From: Lachnospira pectinoschiza
GTDB taxonomy: Bacteria > Bacillota > Clostridia > Lachnospirales > Lachnospiraceae
Assembly (NCBI RefSeq): GCF_900103815.1
Contig: NZ_FNHZ01000001.1
Coordinates: forward strand, 62,001 to 126,000
Direction of reading: 5' to 3'
DNA: 64,000 nt
Shown here: positions 1 through 8,849 of the stretch, piece by piece
Numbering within the stretch: position 1 is the stretch's first letter
Layout: each line of letters begins with the position of its first letter
Notes under the pieces: generated by a model
The model's input: the letters and a program-made list of their open reading frames with translations, nothing else
Told to the model about the DNA's origin: nothing
Databases searched by the model: none
Program-made: the position numbers and the translations under genes

Positions 1-1
1 A

Positions 2-1771
2 TTTGCATTAACTATGCGTTTTGATGTTAGCATATCTAAGATTGAACCACAGTATGTGCATGCATTTTTAGTTAATATTGTGCCATATACAATTATATCT
101 TTAGTGATTTTTTGGGTGTTTAAGTTATATCACTCATTATGGCAATATGCTAGTATAGCTGAAGTTTATAAAATTGTTGAGGCATGTATTGTAGTTGAAG
201 CGGTTCACATTGCATTTACATTATTTACTGATACAATGCTTCCAAGAAGTGTTTATCTTAATACTTTGGTGTTTTTGATTGTTGCTGAATCTGCTAGCCG
301 TTTTATGTATCGTATGATAAGAACGGTATTAAATAGAAAACGTCAGATTGGTGAATATACAAGAATTATGATTATTGGTGCTGGTGAGTCAGCCAATGTA
401 ATTATTCGTGAAATCCAGAACTCTAGATATCTTGCTAATTCAGAAGTTGTCTGTATTATAGATGATGATAAGGCTAAGATTGGTAGATATATTAGAGGAA
501 TTAAGGTAGTTGGTGGTAGAGAGAAGATTATTGACAGTGCAAGACTCTACGGCGTTGATGAAATTATTTTTGCCATACCAAGTGCTACAGCTGAAGAAAA
601 GAAACAGATTCTTAATATATGTAAGAATACAAACTGTTCATTAAAGACATTACCTGGTGTTTATCAGATGGTGGATGGTGACTTTAATGTTAATTCCATT
701 AGAAATGTTGACGTGTTAGATTTACTTGGTCGAGATCCGATTAATGTTGATATTGAATCTATTATGGGTTATGTAAGTGATAAAGTTATTATGGTAACTG
801 GTGGAGGTGGTTCCATTGGTTCTGAACTTTGTAGACAGCTTGTAAGCCATGATCCTAAGAAGCTTATTATTTTTGATATTTATGAAAATAATGCATATGA
901 TATTCAACAGGAATTAAAGCAGAATTATCCAGATGCTGATGTGGAAGTTTTAATAGGTTCTGTTAGAAACACAAGTAGACTTGAAGAAGTCTTTAGTAAA
1001 TACAGACCTGAGATTATATATCATGCAGCAGCTCATAAGCATGTACCACTTATGGAAGATAGTCCTAATGAGGCTGTTAAGAATAACGTTGTTGGTACAT
1101 GGAAGTTAGCACAGATGGCTGATAAGTATGGGGTTAAGAGATTTGTAATGATTAGTACAGATAAGGCGGTTAATCCAACTAATGTAATGGGTGCAACTAA
1201 GCGAATCTGTGAAATGATTGTTCAAGCATATAATGAAATTTCTAAGACTGAATTTGTTGCAGTTCGTTTTGGTAATGTCCTTGGAAGTAATGGTTCGGTT
1301 ATTCCTTTATTTAAAAGACAGATTGAAAATGGCGGTCCAGTAACAGTAACTCATCCTGATATTATTAGATATTTCATGACAATACCTGAAGCGGTTTCTC
1401 TTGTTTTACAGGCGGGAGCTTACGCAAGAGGTGGAGAAATATTTGTACTTGATATGGGTGAACCGGTAAAGATTGATGATTTGGCAAAGAATCTTATTAG
1501 ACTTTCTGGTTATACACTTGGAGTTAACATGGAAATTAAGTATACAGGTCTCCGTCCTGGTGAGAAGCTTTACGAAGAACTTCTTATGAAGGAAGAAGGT
1601 ATGCAGGATACTAATAATAAGTTAATTCATATTGGCAAGCCAATTGAGTTTGATAGAGAGCAACTTTTCAAAGATCTAGAAAGATTAAAAGAGGCATCTT
1701 ATTCAGAGACTGACGACATTAGAAGTTTGATTAAGGAAGTGGTTCCAACATATCATCCAAAAGAATTTTAA
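2..1771 (+). CDS. CapD/PglF-type nucleotide-sugar 4,6-dehydratase (5' end outside window)
   Basis: This is a membrane-anchored polysaccharide biosynthesis protein of the UDP-N-acetylhexosamine 4,6-dehydratase family. The first ATG is at 14, but the codons before it read F-A-L-T and join MRFD, which is the usual end of the first membrane segment in this family, so the true start lies upstream and the gene is partial. Counting from that ATG, two or three membrane segments fill residues 1-100. A first Rossmann motif GAGESAN is at about 122 and a second, TGGGGSIGSE, at about 262. The SDR active region reads STDKAVNPTNVMGATKR near 381-397, with Met in place of the usual Tyr, as in PglF and CapD. 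It probably makes a 4-keto-6-deoxy-HexNAc precursor for surface glycan. The family is clear; the exact substrate is not. Confidence 0.9.
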   Translation, partial: FALTMRFDVSISKIEPQYVHAFLVNIVPYTIISLVIFWVFKLYHSLWQYASIAEVYKIVEACIVVEAVHIAFTLFTDTMLPRSVYLNTLVFLIVAESASRFMYRMIRTVLNRKRQIGEYTRIMIIGAGESANVIIREIQNSRYLANSEVVCIIDDDKAKIGRYIRGIKVVGGREKIIDSARLYGVDEIIFAIPSATAEEKKQILNICKNTNCSLKTLPGVYQMVDGDFNVNSIRNVDVLDLLGRDPINVDIESIMGYVSDKVIMVTGGGGSIGSELCRQLVSHDPKKLIIFDIYENNAYDIQQELKQNYPDADVEVLIGSVRNTSRLEEVFSKYRPEIIYHAAAHKHVPLMEDSPNEAVKNNVVGTWKLAQMADKYGVKRFVMISTDKAVNPTNVMGATKRICEMIVQAYNEISKTEFVAVRFGNVLGSNGSVIPLFKRQIENGGPVTVTHPDIIRYFMTIPEAVSLVLQAGAYARGGEIFVLDMGEPVKIDDLAKNLIRLSGYTLGVNMEIKYTGLRPGEKLYEELLMKEEGMQDTNNKLIHIGKPIEFDREQLFKDLERLKEASYSETDDIRSLIKEVVPTYHPKEF

Positions 1772-1780
1772 AATAAAATA

Positions 1781-1836
1781 ATCCCTCCAAATTCTGTATG
1801 ACATAAGGTCAGGTGGCAGAATTTGGAGGATTTTTG
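1781..1836 (+). terminator. Rho-independent terminator after the dehydratase
   Basis: The arm ATCCCTCCAAATTCTG pairs with CAGAATTTGGAGGAT, with one extra C, and is followed by a T run. It ends the first gene and separates it from the promoter at 1907. Confidence 0.8.
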
Positions 1837-1906
1837 TTAGTGTGATAAGAAAAGTGTTAATTTTTTATAAAAATTATAAAATAAATTATATAACCAACTA
1901 TTTTCC

Positions 1907-1935
1907 TTGCATATTATTAACAAAAGAGTTATAAC
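1907..1935 (+). promoter_or_regulatory. Predicted promoter of the DUF1906 gene
   Basis: TTGCAT, a 17-nt spacer and TATAAC lie about 65 nt before the start at 1999. The hexamers and spacing fit a sigma-A promoter. Confidence 0.55.
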
Positions 1936-1998
1936 CATATTAGACATTTGAAATCAGGATTTTACAAATGAAAACTAGCTAAAAAAGGAGACTTGAAT

Positions 1999-4329
1999 AT
2001 GGACGAAAAAGTAAAAGAAGCACAAGTGTGGTTAAACAAAACTTATGGTAGTAGAGAAGGATTTGTTAAAGTAGAGGAAAATGGACGTACTGGTAATGCA
2101 GTTATGAATGCCTTGGTTCGTGCTCTGCAGATTGAATTACATATGAGTAACATAACAGGTTACTTCGGGGAAGAAACAGCTAAAAATTACAATAGTAAAG
2201 CCATAAAAAAGGGAGATAGAGATAGTGACAACAATTTTGTAAAAATTTTACAATATGGTCTTTTTTGTAAGGGTTATAATCCTAGTGCTGTCACAGGATT
2301 TTTTGGCGATGGTACCATGGAGGCTGTTACAAAGGTGCAGCTTGATGCTGGATTTAGTGAAGATTATATAACTGAAAGATTGTCAGCTAAGGTATTTAAA
2401 GAGATATTATGTTCTGATGCACTAGTATTGGTGCCAGGTGGAGATAGTAAAATTAGACTTATTCAACAGTATCTTAATAGATATTATGGTGGTTATTTTG
2501 ATATAATACCATGTGATGGTAAGTACAACGCCAACACGAATAAAGCATTAATATATGCCTTCCAGATATCGGCAGGTATGGATGCTTACACGGCTAACGG
2601 AAATTTTGGCCCAGCAACACAGGAACTAGCAAAGCAGAATACCCTTACAGTAGGAACAGGTAAAGGGAAGCTTGTAAAACTTGCTAAGTTTGGCTTATAC
2701 ATTAATGGTGTAAGAAAATTCAAAGAAAATTCCTTTGATTGCAGTGATGGTAATAATTTTACTGAAACTTTTGATGAGAGAATGGAAAATGCAGTAAAAG
2801 AGTTTCAGAAATTTACGGGCATGTTAAATATAGATGGTGTGGTAGATATCAAGGTTTGGATGTCACTTTTTGTAAGTACAGGATATCCTAAAAGAGATGT
2901 GCTTGCTTGTGATGCATCAACACAGATTACGGAAACTAAGGCAAAGAGAATTTATGCCAATGATTTTAGAATAATTGGTAGATATCTCACAGGTTGTACA
3001 GCTAATGGCCCTAAGAATCTAACAAGAGAAGAATTGTCTATTTTATTCAATCAAGGACTATCGGTATTTGCTATTTATCAGGATGAAAAGGAGTACTACA
3101 ATTGTCATCCTGATGAAGAAACAACGGTACATTATTACAATTATGATCAGGGTTATTCTGATGCTAAGAAAGCTGTAGAGGCTGCCGAAGACTTAGGTAT
3201 TCCTTATGGGGAACCTATATTTTTTGCAGTTGATTATGACTTTAATGATGATCAGACAACAGATATGATAATTCCGCATTTTCAGGGAATTGCTAAGTAC
3301 ATAAGGGACAATGGTCATAAATATACAATTGGATGTTATGGCCCACGTAACATATGCACTCGTATTGGCAACTATGGTTATGCCAAGTATAGTTTTGTAA
3401 GTGATATGTCCACAGGATATAGTGGCAATAAAGGTTTTATCTTACCTGATAATTGGGTGTTTGATCAGATACGTGAGTATACGCAAGGTTCGGCTGATGG
3501 AGCATTTGCTCTTGATTGTGTAGCAACTTCAGGAAAATATAATGGCTTTAATCACATAATTGATAGACCAGAACAGCAGATTAAACCAAGCAGCAGAGAT
3601 GTAGCTAATGGATTTTGTGTAGATACATTGAAGTTACTAGGTATTGATGTAGATATTGTTAAGTTCAATGCTGAAACAGAGGTTAGTTTACCTGGTGTGA
3701 CTGTTAAATATAAGGCTACACAGGGAGAAAGTATATCAATTGGTGATGGCTTTACAAGAGCTAAGTTCGATATCGTGGATGGTAAGATTGAAGATAAAGC
3801 ATATATTACTGCGACTAAAGGATTTAAAAATGTATCTGAAGATAATTCAATGATGGTAGATGCGTCTGGGATTCTTGATTTTCAGTCAAAAGTACAGTTT
3901 ATGGTAAATAATGGGTATATTGAAATGGGAGTATCATTGTTAGATGATGGTACGTTTAAATGGTTTATTCTATTTCATAAGAATATGTCTATTGAAGAAG
4001 GACTTGAGGAATATGTTGAATTAGGTCTTGAGTTTGAATTTGATGATAGGCTAAGCGAAGCAGAAGTGCAAAAATATAGGAAAATTGAGGAAATAATCGC
4101 AACGCAAGAGCAAACGGAGGAAACAATTAAGATGTTTGTGGCTAGTACAGTTATGTGTATTAGTAATGTATTTAACACTGTAGAAAAAGCTGTAAATGAG
4201 GCTGGTAAAGTGGTGAAAAAATATCATTTAGCAAATTATTTAATTCTGCTAATAGTAGTGCTAATAATTGTATTTGCTGGAACTCCAGCAGTTGCTGCAT
4301 TAACTGCATTATTAATTGAGGTGAAATAA
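1999..4329 (+). CDS. Peptidoglycan-binding protein with a DUF1906 glycoside-hydrolase-like domain and C-terminal membrane anchor
   Basis: The ATG at 1999 is preferred over a TTG at 1993 because AAGGAG at 1985-1990 is 8 nt from the ATG and only 2 nt from the TTG. About 776 residues. Residues 1-300 look like repeated peptidoglycan-binding-1 modules (repeated patterns such as VTGFFGDGTMEAV and GYFGEETAKN). A GH25-like DUF1906 region follows (about 305-530) with conserved acidic strands such as IFFAVDYDFNDDQ and a C-terminal QIREYTQGS. A region of unknown fold comes next, then one membrane span in the last 35 residues (LILLIVVLIIVF). No N-terminal signal peptide is visible, so export, if any, is not by an ordinary leader. 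DUF1906 proteins are thought to act on or bind cell wall. The enzymatic role is inferred. It is probably co-transcribed with the next gene. Confidence 0.75.
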   Translation: MDEKVKEAQVWLNKTYGSREGFVKVEENGRTGNAVMNALVRALQIELHMSNITGYFGEETAKNYNSKAIKKGDRDSDNNFVKILQYGLFCKGYNPSAVTGFFGDGTMEAVTKVQLDAGFSEDYITERLSAKVFKEILCSDALVLVPGGDSKIRLIQQYLNRYYGGYFDIIPCDGKYNANTNKALIYAFQISAGMDAYTANGNFGPATQELAKQNTLTVGTGKGKLVKLAKFGLYINGVRKFKENSFDCSDGNNFTETFDERMENAVKEFQKFTGMLNIDGVVDIKVWMSLFVSTGYPKRDVLACDASTQITETKAKRIYANDFRIIGRYLTGCTANGPKNLTREELSILFNQGLSVFAIYQDEKEYYNCHPDEETTVHYYNYDQGYSDAKKAVEAAEDLGIPYGEPIFFAVDYDFNDDQTTDMIIPHFQGIAKYIRDNGHKYTIGCYGPRNICTRIGNYGYAKYSFVSDMSTGYSGNKGFILPDNWVFDQIREYTQGSADGAFALDCVATSGKYNGFNHIIDRPEQQIKPSSRDVANGFCVDTLKLLGIDVDIVKFNAETEVSLPGVTVKYKATQGESISIGDGFTRAKFDIVDGKIEDKAYITATKGFKNVSEDNSMMVDASGILDFQSKVQFMVNNGYIEMGVSLLDDGTFKWFILFHKNMSIEEGLEEYVELGLEFEFDDRLSEAEVQKYRKIEEIIATQEQTEETIKMFVASTVMCISNVFNTVEKAVNEAGKVVKKYHLANYLILLIVVLIIVFAGTPAVAALTALLIEVK

Positions 4330-4330
4330 A

Positions 4331-4915
4331 GTGGAATTTAAATTTAAAACAGATAATGAATATTGGAAAAGAAGATTTAATATTATCAATCGCGAAAGTG
4401 CGATGATAAAGAGGTTTTTATTAGTAATTATTGCCTTATATTTAGTTGCATACATGTTAACTTTTTTTATAGCAATATTAAAATTGGAAGATGCAATTTT
4501 AGGCGAATCACAAAATATGAAAATTATACTTGGAAAACTATTATTATTAGTAGTATTCACATTTTTGGCTATATTTATAACACAAAAATTATTGAAATGT
4601 GGAAAAAGATTTAAATTTATAGGGTTGACGAAGCATTTGATGTTGTTACGTTATGGAATAAGTCTAAAGACTATGAATCAATCATATTGTGTTATTACTT
4701 TTTCGGATAATAAATTGACTGCTAATTTTTTCAATAAGTGTGTTGAAAAACAATATGATGACATAAAAAAATGTGTTATGGCACATGAGTATATTGTTAT
4801 CGATGATATATTTATTGATGAGCAATCTTTGATTGATGGAAGTTATGAGCAACTTCAGAATATAGTTGTCTCTAAAATAGAAAGAAAGAGAATATTTAGT
4901 AATTTTAATATTTAG
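4331..4915 (+). CDS. Small membrane protein of unknown function
   Basis: A 194-residue protein starting at GTG 4331, one base after the preceding stop. Its ribosome site (GAGGTG at 4319-4324) lies inside the end of the upstream gene, so the two are probably translationally coupled. Two membrane spans are visible (about 32-55 and 66-85), followed by a cytoplasmic tail with the pattern of a YcxB-like or bacterial PH-like domain (residues 100-190), an assignment I make only weakly. I do not recognise the family. Its tight coupling to the wall-binding protein suggests a partner or anchor. The codon use is very AT-rich. Confidence 0.6.
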   Translation: MEFKFKTDNEYWKRRFNIINRESAMIKRFLLVIIALYLVAYMLTFFIAILKLEDAILGESQNMKIILGKLLLLVVFTFLAIFITQKLLKCGKRFKFIGLTKHLMLLRYGISLKTMNQSYCVITFSDNKLTANFFNKCVEKQYDDIKKCVMAHEYIVIDDIFIDEQSLIDGSYEQLQNIVVSKIERKRIFSNFNI

Positions 4916-4979
4916 TTAAATTGTAAAAATAGAGGAAGCAAGCTTCTAATATAATATTTTATCGTGTGCATATTAATAT

Positions 4980-5024
4980 AAGAACCCCATCCAATTATGC
5001 TAGACATAATTGGATGGGGTTCTT
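4980..5024. terminator. Bidirectional terminator between convergent genes
   Basis: A perfect 20-bp inverted repeat (4980-4999 with 5005-5024) has a 5-nt loop and lies between a plus-strand and a minus-strand gene. It can end both the membrane-protein operon and the rhamnose operon. Confidence 0.85.
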
Positions 5025-5038
5025 GTATGTAATCTTAA

Positions 5039-5647
5039 TTAGAACTTAAATGTATTCTCTAATGTATCCCACTTCTGATCCTTATCAGATAAGTTAAGTG
5101 GAGTACCATCTGTAAGAGTGTAGCCTGTTGCTTCGCAGTTACCCTTGTATTCGCCAACAAGTTCTGGCCACTTAATACCAATTGCTGGATCGTTCCAAGC
5201 AAGACCGCCTTCATCACCTGGATGATAGAAGTCAGTTACCTTGTAGCAGAATTCTGCTACATCTGAAAGTACAAGGAAACCATGAGCAAATCCTTCTGAA
5301 ATGTAGAACTGCTTCTTGTTTTCCTCTGTAAGTTCAACACCATACCACTTACCGTATGTCTTGCTATCCTTACGAAGATCAACAGCAACGTCAAATACGC
5401 TACCCTTAATTACTCTAACAAGCTTTCCCTGTGGGAATTCCTTCTGGAAGTGAAGACCACGAAGAACACCCTTTGAAGAGCATGACTGATTGTCCTGAAC
5501 GAAAACCATATCAAGACCTTCTTCGTGCATATCGTTCTGATTGTATGTTTCCATGAAATAACCACGGTTGTCACCATGAACTGCTGGTGTGATTACGTGA
5601 AGACCTTCAATGCCACCAACGTTTTTCTCTACCTTAATCTGTCCCAT
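5039..5647 (-). CDS. rfbC: dTDP-4-dehydrorhamnose 3,5-epimerase
   Basis: A 202-residue cupin-fold epimerase, the third enzyme of dTDP-L-rhamnose synthesis. Typical RmlC motifs are present: HGDNRGYFMETYN, FVQDNQSCSSKGVLRGLHFQ (with the catalytic His after LRG), VRVIKGSVFDVAVDLR, YGKW and ISEGFAHGFLVLS. It is the last gene of the minus-strand order rfbA-rfbB-rfbD-rfbC, 35 nt after rfbD, and ends at the bidirectional terminator. Length is normal for the family. Confidence 0.96.
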   Translation of the reverse strand: MGQIKVEKNVGGIEGLHVITPAVHGDNRGYFMETYNQNDMHEEGLDMVFVQDNQSCSSKGVLRGLHFQKEFPQGKLVRVIKGSVFDVAVDLRKDSKTYGKWYGVELTEENKKQFYISEGFAHGFLVLSDVAEFCYKVTDFYHPGDEGGLAWNDPAIGIKWPELVGEYKGNCEATGYTLTDGTPLNLSDKDQKWDTLENTFKF

Positions 5648-5682
5648 TGTCTTACCTCTTTCTTAAATTTATTTTTGAAATC

Positions 5683-6630
5683 TTATAACTGATCCTTAAT
5701 CTCAGTTAAATATCTATGAACTGCATCCTGCCATGTAGGAAGTGGAGTAAAGCCAGCCTTAACAAGCTTAGACTTATCAAGTCTAGAGTTGAAAGGACGA
5801 GCAGCCTTACTTAAACCATATTCTGCAGTTGTAACTGGATTAACTTCAACAGTTCTATCTACATAGCCCTCAATGCCAAGTTCCTTAGCCTGCTTGTAGA
5901 TTTCACATGTGAAGTCATACCATGAAATATATCCGCCTTCGTTAGTTGCATGGTAGTAACCGTATTTGTCAGTTTCAACCATATCAACAAGGAGTCTAGA
6001 TAAATCAAGTGTGTAAGTTGGAGTACCAATCTGATCTGCAACAACGCGAACAGAGTCGTGGTTTTTACCAACATTTACCATAGTCTTAATAAAGTTCTTA
6101 CCGTTAAGACCGAAAACCCAAGCGATACGTACAATAAAGTACTTATCAAGAGTTTCAGAAACTGCAAGTTCACCACCAAGCTTAGTTTCACCGTAAACAT
6201 TAACTGGAGCATAATCCTTGCAATCAGCCTCCCAAGGAGTTTCACCCTGACCATTAAATACATAGTCAGTACTGATATAAACCATCTTAGCATCAAGAGC
6301 CTTAGCGCAGTTAGCAATATTCTTAGTGCCATCTACGTTAATAGCCTTAACCTTAGCCTTCTTATCCTCATCCTCTGCAAGGTCAACAGCTGTCCAAGCA
6401 GCGCAGTGAATAATAACATCAGGTTTAACTTCATTAAGAGTCTTAGATACAGCCTCTGCATCTGTTATATCAAGAGGGCAGTAGCTAGCAGTAGTCACAT
6501 AAGAACCATCTGCAATGCCAGAGTATTCAGGAGCGATATCACTACCAATACCCTCATAGCCTCTCTTAGCTAATTCGTTCATAACGTCGTGGCCTAACTG
6601 ACCGCCAACACCTGTAACAAAAATCTTCAT
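5683..6630 (-). CDS. rfbD: dTDP-4-dehydrorhamnose reductase
   Basis: A 315-residue short-chain dehydrogenase that reduces dTDP-4-keto-L-rhamnose to dTDP-L-rhamnose with NAD(P)H. An N-terminal GVGGQLGHDV nucleotide motif, HCAAWTAVDLAEDE, the ISTDYVFNG segment, and the catalytic Tyr and Lys in PVNVYGETKLGGE are all present. Its start has a GAAAGGAT ribosome site upstream. Fourth step of the pathway, third in gene order, about 98 nt after rfbB. Confidence 0.96.
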   Translation of the reverse strand: MKIFVTGVGGQLGHDVMNELAKRGYEGIGSDIAPEYSGIADGSYVTTASYCPLDITDAEAVSKTLNEVKPDVIIHCAAWTAVDLAEDEDKKAKVKAINVDGTKNIANCAKALDAKMVYISTDYVFNGQGETPWEADCKDYAPVNVYGETKLGGELAVSETLDKYFIVRIAWVFGLNGKNFIKTMVNVGKNHDSVRVVADQIGTPTYTLDLSRLLVDMVETDKYGYYHATNEGGYISWYDFTCEIYKQAKELGIEGYVDRTVEVNPVTTAEYGLSKAARPFNSRLDKSKLVKAGFTPLPTWQDAVHRYLTEIKDQL

Positions 6631-6728
6631 TAATTAGCATCCTTTCAGCATTTATAATGGTAAAGCCCGGACCCTATTGCTAGAGCCAGGCTATATTTTT
6701 TATGAAAATGTATCACCAACGCGATAAA

Positions 6729-7748
6729 TTATCTGTTAGCATACATTTTCTCATAGTAATTCTGATATTCACCAGAAATGATAGTCTCCCACCATTCCTT
6801 GTTCTCTAAGTACCACTTAATTGTCTTCTTGATACCATCTTCAAACTTAGTTTCTGGTAACCAACCAAGTTCATTGTGAATCTTAGTAGGGTCGATAGCG
6901 TAACGCATATCATGTCCCTTTCTATCTGTAACATGTGTAATAAGGCTTTCTGGCTTGCCAAGTTCCTTACAAATAATCTTAACGATATCGATGTTCTTCA
7001 TTTCGTTGTGGCCACCAACGTTGTAAACTTCACCAACGCGACCTTCATGAATAATAAGATCGATAGCGCGGCAGTGATCTTCAACATATAACCAGTCACG
7101 AACGTTAAGACCTTCACCATAAACTGGAAGTGGCTTATCATTTAATGCATTAGCAATCATAAGAGGGATAAGCTTCTCTGGGAAGTGGTATGGTCCGTAG
7201 TTGTTAGAACATCTTGAAATAGATACAGGAAGTCCATAAGTTCTGTGGTAAGCAAGTACAAGTAAATCTGCACCAGCCTTAGATGATGAATATGGGCTTG
7301 ATGTATGAATTGGAGTTTCCTCTGTGAAGAAAAGGTCAGGTCTATCAAGTGGAAGATCACCATAAACTTCATCAGTAGAAACCTGATGATATCTCTTGAT
7401 ACCGTACTTTCTACAAGCATCCATAAGTACTGCAGTACCCTTGATGTTAGTATCAAGGAAGACTTCTGGATTCTCGATAGAACGGTCTACGTGAGATTCA
7501 GCAGCGAAGTTAACAACCATATCTGGATGTTCTTCTTCAAAGAGCTTATAAACAGCTTCTCTATCTGTGATTGATTCCTTTACGAATCTGAAATTTGGGT
7601 TGTCCATAACTGGAGCAAGTGTAGATAAGTTACCAGCGTATGTTAAGCAATCTAAACAAACGATTCTGTAATCTGGGTACTTATTTAACATATGAAAAAC
7701 GAAATTAGAACCGATAAAACCGGCACCACCTGTAACGATAATTGTCAT
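6729..7748 (-). CDS. rfbB: dTDP-glucose 4,6-dehydratase
   Basis: A 339-residue extended SDR enzyme that converts dTDP-glucose to dTDP-4-keto-6-deoxyglucose. Seen: TGGAGFIGSNFV, FAAESHVDRSI, the STDEVYGDL catalytic segment, SPYSSSKAGADLLVLAYHRTYGLP (with the YxxxK pair) and RCSNNYGPYHFPEKLIPL. It sits 13 nt after rfbA and is clearly co-transcribed with it. Confidence 0.97.
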   Translation of the reverse strand: MTIIVTGGAGFIGSNFVFHMLNKYPDYRIVCLDCLTYAGNLSTLAPVMDNPNFRFVKESITDREAVYKLFEEEHPDMVVNFAAESHVDRSIENPEVFLDTNIKGTAVLMDACRKYGIKRYHQVSTDEVYGDLPLDRPDLFFTEETPIHTSSPYSSSKAGADLLVLAYHRTYGLPVSISRCSNNYGPYHFPEKLIPLMIANALNDKPLPVYGEGLNVRDWLYVEDHCRAIDLIIHEGRVGEVYNVGGHNEMKNIDIVKIICKELGKPESLITHVTDRKGHDMRYAIDPTKIHNELGWLPETKFEDGIKKTIKWYLENKEWWETIISGEYQNYYEKMYANR

Positions 7749-7761
7749 GAGTTTGTTCTCC

Positions 7762-8658
7762 TTAATTTAATTGGTCGATATATTTTCCATCTAATACATC
7801 CTTAAGATATTGGCCGTATTGATTCTTCTTTAATGATTCATAAACAGCGAGTACATCATCTTTTGAAATCCAACCATTTAAGTAAGCAATCTCTTCAAGA
7901 CAAGCAATCTTACGGTGCTGGTGAGTCTCGATGGTTTTTACAAAATTTGTTGCATCTACAAGGGATTCGTGAGTTCCTGTATCAAGCCAGGTAAAGCCCT
8001 GACCCAATAATTCAACGTTAAGATTTTCTTGTTCAAGATAAATTCTATTTAAGTCTGTAATCTCAAGTTCGCCTCTTGCTGATGGCTTAAGGTTCTTAGC
8101 ATACTCTACAACCTTGTTGTCATAGAAATATAAACCTGTTACACAGTAGTTTGATTTTGGCTTAGCTGGTTTCTCTTCAATAGAAATAGCCTTGCCTTCT
8201 TTGTTGAATTCTACAATACCGAAACGTTCAGGATCATCAACATAGTAACCAAAGATAGTTGCACCTCTGCCTTCTTCTGCATTTTTTACAGCAGTGTTTA
8301 ATCTTTGATTTAATCCATGTCCTGAGAAAATGTTATCTCCTAACACCATTGCAACAGTATCATTACCAATGAATTCTTCACCGATAATGAAAGCCTGAGC
8401 AAGTCCGTCAGGGCTTTCCTGAACAGCGTAAGAAAGTTTAACACCAAACTGATGACCATCTCCAAGAAGTGCTTGAAATCTAGGAGTGTCCTGTGGTGTA
8501 GAAATAATAAGAATGTCTCTAATACCAGCGTTCATAAGAACTGACATTGGATAATAGATCATTGGTTTATCATAAATTGGTAGTAACTGCTTTGAAGTTA
8601 CCATTGTTAGTGGGTAAAGACGGGTGCCTGAACCACCTGCTAAAATAATACCTTTCAT
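7762..8658 (-). CDS. rfbA: Glucose-1-phosphate thymidylyltransferase
   Basis: A 298-residue nucleotidyltransferase that makes dTDP-glucose, first gene of the rhamnose operon. I start it at the ATG of [16 protein letters not shown] because a perfect GGAGG lies just upstream. An in-frame ATG ten codons earlier would place that site inside the gene. The signature loop [22 protein letters not shown] and LGDNIFSG are all present. Its promoter lies at 8757-8787. Confidence 0.97.
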   Translation of the reverse strand: MKGIILAGGSGTRLYPLTMVTSKQLLPIYDKPMIYYPMSVLMNAGIRDILIISTPQDTPRFQALLGDGHQFGVKLSYAVQESPDGLAQAFIIGEEFIGNDTVAMVLGDNIFSGHGLNQRLNTAVKNAEEGRGATIFGYYVDDPERFGIVEFNKEGKAISIEEKPAKPKSNYCVTGLYFYDNKVVEYAKNLKPSARGELEITDLNRIYLEQENLNVELLGQGFTWLDTGTHESLVDATNFVKTIETHQHRKIACLEEIAYLNGWISKDDVLAVYESLKKNQYGQYLKDVLDGKYIDQLN

Positions 8659-8756
8659 AATTCCTCCATATTGTAATTGCCTTAGCAATTAACATAACTT
8701 GTTGTAAATAAAGAACTTTATCAATACTTACATAACATTTATTAAGAATCAATTAT

Positions 8757-8787
8757 ATTATAAAGGGTGACGTAACGTAACCGTCAA
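8757..8787 (-). promoter_or_regulatory. rfbABDC promoter with MerR-style 19-bp spacer and dyad
   Basis: Reading the minus strand: TTGACG (8782-8787), then 19 nt, then TATAAT (8757-8762). Within the spacer lies an imperfect inverted repeat at 8766-8782, with half-sites of 8 bp that match at 7 positions around a central base. MerR-family activators typically bind such dyads in over-long 19-20-bp spacers. A MerR-domain gene is the next gene on this strand. A competing reading with TTTATA at 17 nt is possible. Confidence 0.5.
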
Positions 8788-8849
8788 GTCTTTTTCTGTA
8801 TTATATTTAGTATAGAAAGTGACAGGACTTAAAATTCCAATAAGACTGC

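Noticed and set aside
6058..6573. A 171-codon plus-strand open frame opposite rfbD
   Set aside because: It lies wholly antisense to a clear rfbD, has no ribosome site and reads as low-complexity Ser/Asn/Ile protein typical of a shadow frame.
6658..6700. Hairpin between rfbB and rfbD
   Set aside because: A stem with bulges is present, but its T run lies on the plus strand where nothing is transcribed. It does not terminate the minus-strand operon convincingly.
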